Source: Curtobacterium sp. Leaf183 (GTDB lineage Bacteria; Actinomycetota; Actinomycetes; Actinomycetales; Microbacteriaceae). Taken from it: 64,000 nucleotides of DNA. The stretch spans positions 255,454 through 319,453 of the forward strand of contig NZ_LMPO01000007.1 in NCBI RefSeq assembly GCF_001424385.1. Reading direction: 5' to 3'. Position numbers and translations under genes: made by a program. Each line of letters starts with the position of its first letter. Position 1 is the first letter of the stretch. Under the pieces are notes generated by a model. It searched no databases and was not told the origin of the DNA. It worked only from the letters and a program-made list of their open reading frames with translations. This document shows, piece after piece, positions 58,584-64,000 of this stretch.

Positions 58584-59003
58584 ATGCTTATCCCCCGTCG
58601 AGTCAAGCACCGCAAGCAGCACCACCCGAAGCGCTCGGGTCAGGCCACCGGTGGCACCAAGGTCTCCTTCGGTGACTACGGCATCCAGGCCCTGACCCCC
58701 GCCTACGTGACCAACCGTCAGATCGAGTCCGCTCGTATCGCCATGACGCGGCACATCAAGCGTGGCGGCAAGGTGTGGATCAACATCTACCCGGACCGTC
58801 CGCTCACCAAGAAGCCTGCTGAGACCCGCATGGGTTCCGGCAAGGGTTCGCCCGAGTGGTGGATCGCGAACGTCAAGCCGGGCCGTGTGCTCTTCGAGCT
58901 CTCCGGCGTGAGCGACGAGGTCGCTCGCGAGGCACTCACCCGTGCCATTCACAAGCTGCCCCTCAAGGCACGCATCATCAAGCGCGAGGAGGGCGACGCA
59001 TAA
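58584..59003 (+). CDS. rplP: 50S ribosomal protein L16
   Basis: 139 residues. It organises the A-site tRNA binding region. [15 protein letters not shown] opens the protein. The [22 protein letters not shown] segment, which contains the site often modified in avilamycin/evernimicin resistance, is intact. Confidence 0.98.
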   Translation: MLIPRRVKHRKQHHPKRSGQATGGTKVSFGDYGIQALTPAYVTNRQIESARIAMTRHIKRGGKVWINIYPDRPLTKKPAETRMGSGKGSPEWWIANVKPGRVLFELSGVSDEVAREALTRAIHKLPLKARIIKREEGDA

Positions 59004-59323
59004 TGGCGATCGGTTCCAAGGAGCTCCGTCCGACGGAGCTCGACACGTTCGAGAACGAGCGTCTCGCTGACGAGCTGAAGAAGGCCAAGGAGGAACTCTT
59101 CAACCTCCGTTTCCAGTCGGCCACCGGCCAGCTGGAGAGCCACGGTCGACTTCGTGCCGTCAAGCGCGACATCGCCCGGATCTACACCGTCCTGCGTGAG
59201 CGCGAGCTCGGCATCCGTGCCACTCCTGCGCCCGTCGAGACCGCAACCAAGGCCAAGAAGTCGACGAAGAAGGCTGACAAGCCCGCCGCGTCGGCCGAGG
59301 CCGAGACCGCCGAGGAGAACTGA
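59003..59323 (+). CDS. rpmC: 50S ribosomal protein L29, with C-terminal extension
   Basis: 106 residues; many bacterial L29 proteins are 63-80. The helical core [56 protein letters not shown] is followed by a 35-residue Ala/Lys/Glu/Thr-rich tail common in actinobacteria. The ATG at 59003 overlaps the rplP stop. It is part of the nascent-chain exit platform. Confidence 0.97.
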   Translation: MAIGSKELRPTELDTFENERLADELKKAKEELFNLRFQSATGQLESHGRLRAVKRDIARIYTVLRERELGIRATPAPVETATKAKKSTKKADKPAASAEAETAEEN

Positions 59324-59607
59324 TGGCGAACGAAGAGAAGGACTCCGCCGCCCTCACCCGCGGCTACCGCAAGACGCGCCGCGGTTACGTGACCAGCGAC
59401 AAGATGGACAAGACCATCGTCGTCGAGGTCGAGGACCGCGTGAAGCACGCCCTCTACGGCAAGGTCATCCGCCGCACCTCCAAGGTGAAGGCGCACGACG
59501 AGGCCGGTTCGGCCGGCATCGGCGACCTCGTCGTGATCAGCGAGACCCGTCCCCTCAGCGCCTCCAAGCGCTGGCGCCTGGTCGAGATCCTCGAGAAGGC
59601 CAAGTAG
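59323..59607 (+). CDS. rpsQ: 30S ribosomal protein S17
   Basis: 94 residues. Primary 16S rRNA-binding OB-fold protein. [23 protein letters not shown] and the [15 protein letters not shown] end are conserved. ATG overlaps the rpmC stop by 1 nt. A short leader of 35 bp follows before rplN. Confidence 0.98.
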   Translation: MANEEKDSAALTRGYRKTRRGYVTSDKMDKTIVVEVEDRVKHALYGKVIRRTSKVKAHDEAGSAGIGDLVVISETRPLSASKRWRLVEILEKAK

Positions 59608-59642
59608 GCCCCCGGGCCCGCTTGGGGAAATAGGAGACAGCA

Positions 59643-60011
59643 GTGATTCAGCAGGAATCCCGCCTGAAGATCGCCGACAACACGGGTGCCAAGGAGATCT
59701 TGACCATCCGCGTGCTCGGTGGTTCGGGTCGTCGCTACGCCGGACTCGGTGACGTCATCGTCGCCACCGTCAAGGACGCGATCCCCGGCGGCAACGTGAA
59801 GAAGGGTGACGTCGTCAAGGCGGTCATCGTTCGCACCAAGAAGGAGACCCGTCGCAACGACGGCTCCTACATCAAGTTCGACGAAAACGCGGCAGTGATC
59901 CTCAAGGCCGACGGCGACCCGCGCGGAACGCGCATCTTCGGGCCGGTCGGTCGTGAGCTTCGCGACAAGAAGTTCATGAAGATCATCTCGCTCGCGCCGG
60001 AGGTGCTGTAA
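59643..60011 (+). CDS. rplN: 50S ribosomal protein L14
   Basis: 122 residues, exactly the standard length. The start is GTG 59643 after [34 protein letters not shown] and the [24 protein letters not shown] end are diagnostic. It forms bridges B5 and B8 and binds silencing factor RsfS in other bacteria. Confidence 0.98.
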   Translation: MIQQESRLKIADNTGAKEILTIRVLGGSGRRYAGLGDVIVATVKDAIPGGNVKKGDVVKAVIVRTKKETRRNDGSYIKFDENAAVILKADGDPRGTRIFGPVGRELRDKKFMKIISLAPEVL

Positions 60012-60014
60012 GCC

Positions 60015-60374
60015 ATGGCGAACATCAAGAAGGGTGACCTCGTCCAGGTCATCACGGGCGCGACGCAGGAGCGTGGCGGCGACCGTGGCAAGCAGGGCAA
60101 GGTCATCGAGGTCCTCAAGGACAAGAACCGTGTCGTCGTCGAGGGCGTGAACTTCGTCACGAAGCACGTCCGCGTCGGCCAGACGCAGCGTGGTTCGAAG
60201 ACGGGTGGCATCGAGCAGCACGAGGCTTCGATCCACGTCTCGAACGTCGCGATCGTCGACCCCAAGACGAAGAAGCCGACGCGCGTCGGCTTCCGCACCG
60301 AAGAGGTGGAGAAGGACGGCGTCAAGAAGACCGTCCGCGTCCGCTACGCCAAGAAGTCTGGTGAGAAGCTCTGA
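60015..60374 (+). CDS. rplX: 50S ribosomal protein L24
   Basis: 119 residues. Early 50S assembly initiator. The KOW motif ([30 protein letters not shown]) and [23 protein letters not shown] are conserved. It lies 3 bp after rplN and overlaps rplE by 1 nt. Confidence 0.98.
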   Translation: MANIKKGDLVQVITGATQERGGDRGKQGKVIEVLKDKNRVVVEGVNFVTKHVRVGQTQRGSKTGGIEQHEASIHVSNVAIVDPKTKKPTRVGFRTEEVEKDGVKKTVRVRYAKKSGEKL

Positions 60375-60979
60375 TGACTGACACGACTGCCGCGACGACT
60401 GAGGCTGAGTCGACGACCAAGCCCCAGCCGCGCCTCAAGCAGAAGTACAAGAACGAGATCAAGACGGCGCTGACCGAGCAGTTCGGGTACGGCAACGTCA
60501 ACCAGGTCCCCGGCCTGGTCAAGGTCGTCGTGAACACCGGTGTTGGCGAGGCCGCTCGCGACTCGAAGATCATGGACGGGGCCATCAAGGACCTGACCGC
60601 GATCACGGGTCAGAAGCCCCAGGTCACGATGGCCCGCAAGTCCATCGCGCAGTTCAAGCTGCGCGAGGGACAGGCCATCGGCGCACACGTCACCCTGCGT
60701 GGCGACCGTGCGTGGGAGTTCCTGGACCGCCTGCTCTCGCTGGCGCTCCCCCGTATCCGCGACTTCCGTGGTCTCAGCGACCGCCAGTTCGACGGAAACG
60801 GCAACTACACCTTCGGTCTCACGGAGCAGAGCGTGTTCCACGAGATCGACCAGGACCGGATCGACCGTGTCCGCGGGTTCGACATCACTGTCGTGACCAC
60901 CGCGAAGACGGACGACGAGGGGCGCGCACTGCTCAAGCAGCTGGGCTTCCCGTTCCGCTCGGGCGAGCAGACGGTCTAA
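60374..60979 (+). CDS. rplE: 50S ribosomal protein L5
   Basis: 201 residues. It binds 5S rRNA. A 25-residue Thr-rich N-terminal extension precedes [15 protein letters not shown]. The central [11 protein letters not shown] and [21 protein letters not shown] segments are normal. The next gene is rpsH, 153 bp away, rather than rpsN. Confidence 0.97.
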   Translation: MTDTTAATTEAESTTKPQPRLKQKYKNEIKTALTEQFGYGNVNQVPGLVKVVVNTGVGEAARDSKIMDGAIKDLTAITGQKPQVTMARKSIAQFKLREGQAIGAHVTLRGDRAWEFLDRLLSLALPRIRDFRGLSDRQFDGNGNYTFGLTEQSVFHEIDQDRIDRVRGFDITVVTTAKTDDEGRALLKQLGFPFRSGEQTV

Positions 60980-60994
60980 GCTACATCGGGCGAC

Positions 60995-61026
60995 GCGGGC
61001 CGGAGGATGCAAGTCCTCCGGCCCGC
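60995..61026 (+). terminator. 13-bp perfect hairpin between rplE and rpsH
   Basis: GCGGGCCGGAGGA (60995-61007) pairs exactly with 61014-61026, loop TGCAAG. It begins 15 bp after the rplE stop, in the gap where rpsN lies in many actinobacteria. No T run follows. It may act as an attenuator or a processing site. Confidence 0.7.
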
Positions 61027-61132
61027 ACGCACGAACACACAGACCTCGGGGATTCGCTCCGGGGTCACTCGATCGCTCAGGTCGGCATTCGTGGAACGGG
61101 TGTCGAAACCAGGCGGAGAACGGAATCACATC

Positions 61133-61531
61133 ATGACGATGACCGATCCGGTCGCAGACATGCTGACCAGATTGCGGAACGCGAACTCGGCGCACCACGA
61201 CGCCGTCTCGCTTCCGAGCTCCAAGCTCAAGACGACCATCGCCGACATCCTCAAGCGCGAGGGCTACATCAGCGAGTGGAAGGTGGAGGACGCCCGCGTG
61301 GGCAAGACCCTCACCATCGAGCTGAAGTACGGCCCCGAGCGTGAGCGTTCGATCGCCGGCATCAAGCGCGTCTCGAAGCCCGGCCTCCGGGTCTACGCGA
61401 AGTCGACGGAGATCCCCCAGGTCCTCGGTGGCCTCGGCGTGGCGATCCTCTCGACCTCCTCGGGGCTCCTGACCGACCGCGAAGCCGAGAAGAAGGGCGT
61501 GGGTGGGGAAGTCCTCGCCTACGTTTGGTGA
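61133..61531 (+). CDS. rpsH: 30S ribosomal protein S8
   Basis: 132 residues. It binds 16S rRNA, and in E. coli represses the spc operon at rpl[24 protein letters not shown] and the C-terminal [17 protein letters not shown] are typical. ATG 61133 gives the standard length; ATG 61139 is a close alternative. Confidence 0.97.
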   Translation: MTMTDPVADMLTRLRNANSAHHDAVSLPSSKLKTTIADILKREGYISEWKVEDARVGKTLTIELKYGPERERSIAGIKRVSKPGLRVYAKSTEIPQVLGGLGVAILSTSSGLLTDREAEKKGVGGEVLAYVW

Positions 61532-61537
61532 TCGAAC

Positions 61538-62074
61538 ATGTCTCGAATCGGACGTCTCCCCATTGACATCCCCGCTGGCGTGACCGTCTCTGTGGACGGC
61601 CAGAACGTCGCGGTCAAGGGCCCGAAGGGCGAGCTCGCGCTCGTCATCGCCGAGCCCATCCAGGCCAGCGTCGAGGAGAACCAGGTCCTCGTCACGCGTC
61701 CCGACGACGAGCGCACCTCGCGCTCGCTGCACGGCCTGACCCGTACCCTCATCGCGAACCAGATCATCGGCGTGACCCAGGGCTACTCCAAGGGCCTCGA
61801 GGTCGTCGGTACCGGTTACCGCGTCCAGGCGAAGGGCTCGAACCTCGAGTTCGCGCTCGGGTACTCCCACTCGATCACGGTCGAGCCGCCGGCGGGCATC
61901 AGCTTCGCCGTCGAGGGCAACAACCGGGTCACCGTCAACGGCATCGACAAGCAGGCCGTCGGCGAAGTGGCGGCCAACATCCGCAAGCTGCGGAAGCCCG
62001 AGCCCTACAAGGGCAAGGGTGTCCGTTACGCCGGCGAGAACGTGCGCCGCAAGGCCGGAAAGTCAGGTAAGTGA
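61538..62074 (+). CDS. rplF: 50S ribosomal protein L6
   Basis: 178 residues. Two L6 domains near the sarcin-ricin loop. [19 protein letters not shown] and the C-terminal [29 protein letters not shown] end are conserved. It starts 6 bp after rpsH. Confidence 0.98.
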   Translation: MSRIGRLPIDIPAGVTVSVDGQNVAVKGPKGELALVIAEPIQASVEENQVLVTRPDDERTSRSLHGLTRTLIANQIIGVTQGYSKGLEVVGTGYRVQAKGSNLEFALGYSHSITVEPPAGISFAVEGNNRVTVNGIDKQAVGEVAANIRKLRKPEPYKGKGVRYAGENVRRKAGKSGK

Positions 62075-62076
62075 TC

Positions 62077-62454
62077 ATGGCCATCGGAACTCGTACCCGA
62101 GTCAAGAGCAAGGCGGCCGCCAAGGCCCGCCGCCACAACCGTCTCCGCAAGAAGATCACCGGCACCGAGGCTCGTCCGCGTCTCGCCGTCACCCGTTCGG
62201 CACGCCACGTGTTCGTCCAGGTCATCGACGACACCAAGGGTCACACCCTGGCCAGCGCGTCGACGATGGAGGCCGACCTCCGTGCGTTCGACGGCGACAA
62301 GACCGCCAAGGCACGTCGTGTCGGCGAGCTCCTCGCCGAGCGTGCGAAGACCGCCGGCGTCGACGCCGTCGTGTTCGACCGCGGTGGTAGCAAGTACGCC
62401 GGTCGCGTCGCCGCGATCGCCGATGGTGCCCGTGAAGGAGGGCTGAACCTGTGA
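62077..62454 (+). CDS. rplR: 50S ribosomal protein L18
   Basis: 125 residues. It binds 5S rRNA with L5. [24 protein letters not shown] and the [24 protein letters not shown] end are diagnostic. ATG 62077 is preferred to the in-frame GTG 62071, which overlaps the rplF stop. Overlaps rpsE by 4 bp. Confidence 0.97.
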   Translation: MAIGTRTRVKSKAAAKARRHNRLRKKITGTEARPRLAVTRSARHVFVQVIDDTKGHTLASASTMEADLRAFDGDKTAKARRVGELLAERAKTAGVDAVVFDRGGSKYAGRVAAIADGAREGGLNL

Positions 62455-63305
62455 GCGACATCGCGAACAACAGCAACGCCGAGGAGACCCCGGCCGTCGA
62501 GGAGACGACCGAGGCCGCCAGCGCTGCGACGACCGAGGCCACCAGCGCCGAGGCGACCGAGGCCACCAGCGCCGAGGAGACCCCCAGCACTGACGAGACC
62601 CCGAAGGCCGACGCCAAGGCGGAGGCTGCTGCCCCCGTCGCCGAGCGTCCGGTCGAGACCGCTGCGGGCTCCGCGTCGAACAACCGCGACTCCGCCGACA
62701 ACCGTGGCCGTCGTGGTGGCGGTCGTGACCGTCAGCAGGGCCGCGACCGCGACAAGCGCGGTGGCGACAGCCAGTTCCTCGAGCGCGTCGTGACCATCAA
62801 CCGCGTCTCCAAGGTCGTCAAGGGTGGTCGTCGCTTCAGCTTCACCGCGCTCGTCGTCGTCGGTGACGGCAACGGGCTCGTGGGCGTCGGCTACGGCAAG
62901 GCCAAGGAGGTCCCCACGGCGATCTCCAAGGGCGTCGAAGAGGCGAAGAAGAACTTCTTCCGCGTCCCGCGCGTCGGCAACACGATCCCGCACCCGGTGC
63001 AGGGCGAGGCCGCAGCCGGCGTCGTGCTCCTGCGTCCGGCGGCTGCCGGTACCGGTGTCATCGCCGGTGGTCCGGTCCGCGCCGTGCTCGAGTGCGCCGG
63101 CATCCACGACGTCCTGAGCAAGTCGCTCGGTTCGTCGAACACCATCAACATCGTGCACGCCACGGTCGAGGCCCTCAAGCAGCTCGAGGAGCCCCGCGCC
63201 GTCGCCGCACGTCGTGGCCTCGACGTGGACCACGTCGTGCCGGCTCGCCTCCTGAAGGCCGAGGCGGCAGCACGTGCCGCAGCGACCGAGAAGGCAGGTG
63301 CCTGA
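62451..63305 (+). CDS. rpsE: 30S ribosomal protein S5, with 100-residue N-terminal extension
   Basis: 284 residues; E. coli S5 is 167. The core starts near residue 105 ([24 protein letters not shown]) and includes the [24 protein letters not shown] region. The extension has an acidic Thr/Ala/Glu segment (residues 8-70) with near-repeats of EATSAEAT, then an Arg/Gly/Asp segment ([20 protein letters not shown]). It starts with GTG, overlapping rplR. S5 affects decoding accuracy and the mRNA entry site. Confidence 0.97.
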   Translation: MSDIANNSNAEETPAVEETTEAASAATTEATSAEATEATSAEETPSTDETPKADAKAEAAAPVAERPVETAAGSASNNRDSADNRGRRGGGRDRQQGRDRDKRGGDSQFLERVVTINRVSKVVKGGRRFSFTALVVVGDGNGLVGVGYGKAKEVPTAISKGVEEAKKNFFRVPRVGNTIPHPVQGEAAAGVVLLRPAAAGTGVIAGGPVRAVLECAGIHDVLSKSLGSSNTINIVHATVEALKQLEEPRAVAARRGLDVDHVVPARLLKAEAAARAAATEKAGA

Positions 63306-63490
63306 TGGCCATGCTGAAGATCACGCAGACGAAGTCCGTCATCAGCGAGAAGCAGTACCAGCGCGACACGCTCCGCAGCCTGGGTCTCAAGCGCATCGGC
63401 CGTACGGTCCTGCGCGAGGACAACTCCCAGAACCGCGGGTACATCGCGACGGTGGCGCACCTCGTGAAGGTCGAGGAGGTCGACGCATGA
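63305..63490 (+). CDS. rpmD: 50S ribosomal protein L30
   Basis: 61 residues, normal for the short bacterial form. [30 protein letters not shown] and the [10 protein letters not shown] end are conserved. ATG overlaps the rpsE stop by 1 nt; its stop overlaps rplO by 4 bp. Confidence 0.97.
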   Translation: MAMLKITQTKSVISEKQYQRDTLRSLGLKRIGRTVLREDNSQNRGYIATVAHLVKVEEVDA

Positions 63491-63951
63491 GCGACGAGAA
63501 GAACGAGCGCGTCCAGATCCTGAAGGTGCACCACCTTCGTCCGGCCGCAGGCTCCAAGAAGGACCGCACCCGTGTGGGTCGCGGTGAGGGCTCGAAGGGC
63601 AAGACCGCGGGCCGCGGTACCAAGGGCACGAAGGCCCGTTACCAGGTCCGCGTCGGCTTCGAGGGTGGGCAGATGCCGCTGCACATGCGCACCCCGAAGC
63701 TCCGCGGGTTCAAGAACCCGTTCCGCGTCGAGTACCAGGTCGTGAACCTGGACAAGCTCGCGGAGCTCTACCCGAACGGTGGCGACGTCACCGTTGCTGA
63801 CCTCGTCGCCAAGGGCGCGGTCCGCAAGAACGAGAAGGTCAAGGTTCTCGGTCAGGGTGACATCAACGTGAAGCTCACGATCACGGTCGACAAGGTCTCG
63901 GGCTCCGCCCAGGACAAGATCGTGGCTGCGGGCGGCACCGTCACCGAGTAG
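63487..63951 (+). CDS. rplO: 50S ribosomal protein L15
   Basis: 154 residues. Late assembly 50S protein. [36 protein letters not shown] and the [22 protein letters not shown] segment are typical. ATGA overlap with rpmD. secY would be expected next, beyond the window edge. Confidence 0.97.
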   Translation: MSDEKNERVQILKVHHLRPAAGSKKDRTRVGRGEGSKGKTAGRGTKGTKARYQVRVGFEGGQMPLHMRTPKLRGFKNPFRVEYQVVNLDKLAELYPNGGDVTVADLVAKGAVRKNEKVKVLGQGDINVKLTITVDKVSGSAQDKIVAAGGTVTE

Positions 63952-63957
63952 TCCCGT

Positions 63958-63988
63958 CGGCGGCCCGTGCATTGCGCACGGGCCGCCG
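63958..63988 (+). terminator. 13-bp stem hairpin after rplO
   Basis: CGGCGGCCCGTGC (63958-63970) pairs with 63976-63988 around the loop ATTGC, 6 bp after the rplO stop and followed by TTACGGTTT. It probably separates the ribosomal protein genes from secY. Confidence 0.7.
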
Positions 63989-64000
63989 TTACGGTTTCCT

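Noticed and set aside
60980..61132. Hidden small rpsN gene between rplE and rpsH
   Set aside because: No frame in the gap shows the S14 Cys motif or the conserved Arg-rich pattern, and most of the gap is hairpin.

Overview
The window is high-GC, gene-dense chromosomal DNA from an actinobacterium. The rpoB/rpoC, rpsL, EF-Tu and ribosomal protein sequences, together with CsbD, DUF427, DUF1684, CGNR and MT0933-type small proteins, look most like Microbacteriaceae, and Curtobacterium is my best guess. This rests on recognition of the proteins, not on a search. No tRNA, rRNA, CRISPR array, insertion sequence or prophage was seen.

Layout. (1) Positions 1-22953 hold housekeeping and accessory genes in short units: a nearly complete Lhr helicase cut by the left edge, a PadR repressor with a likely self-operator, an esterase, a degenerate Nudix protein, CsbD, a DEAD-box RNA helicase, a GH114-type lipoprotein, GntR, DUF1684, SRPBCC-like and GNAT proteins, a ComB-like protein, DUF427, an Nramp Mn/Fe transporter, a lipoprotein, CGNR, a SprT-like/TPR-like pair, a Q/Y/G-rich membrane protein, a spermidine-synthase-like protein and a membrane protein/histidine kinase/response regulator operon. 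(2) 23314-30730 is rpoB-rpoC. (3) 31453-44093 is a compact type IV pilus cluster: extension ATPase PilB, retraction ATPase PilT, platform PilC, major pilin, three minor-pilin-like proteins, prepilin peptidase PilD and PilM/N/O. No secretin is present, as expected for a monoderm cell. (4) 44280-46570 encodes three membrane proteins. (5) 46862-51253 is the str operon (rpsL, rpsG, fusA, tuf). (6) 51398-53605 separates tuf from the S10 operon and carries an MT0933-type antitoxin-like protein, a type IB topoisomerase and a DarT-like protein. (7) 54273-63951 is the fused S10-spc ribosomal protein operon from rpsJ to rplO, with no rpsN between rplE and rpsH.

The main features that genes alone do not explain are the intergenic palindromes. 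Five of six convergent gene junctions carry a long inverted repeat. Two of these repeats form one family that differs by a compensated base pair, and two others form a second family with conserved asymmetric ends and completely different but self-complementary cores. Strong hairpins also sit inside operons: on both sides of pilA, between rpsG and fusA, before tuf, in the rpsJ leader and between rplE and rpsH. The placement of a whole type IV pilus cluster between rpoBC and the str operon is the largest-scale observation. Several highly expressed essential genes start with TTG (rpoB, rpoC, rpsL) or GTG (fusA, tuf, rplN, rpsE).
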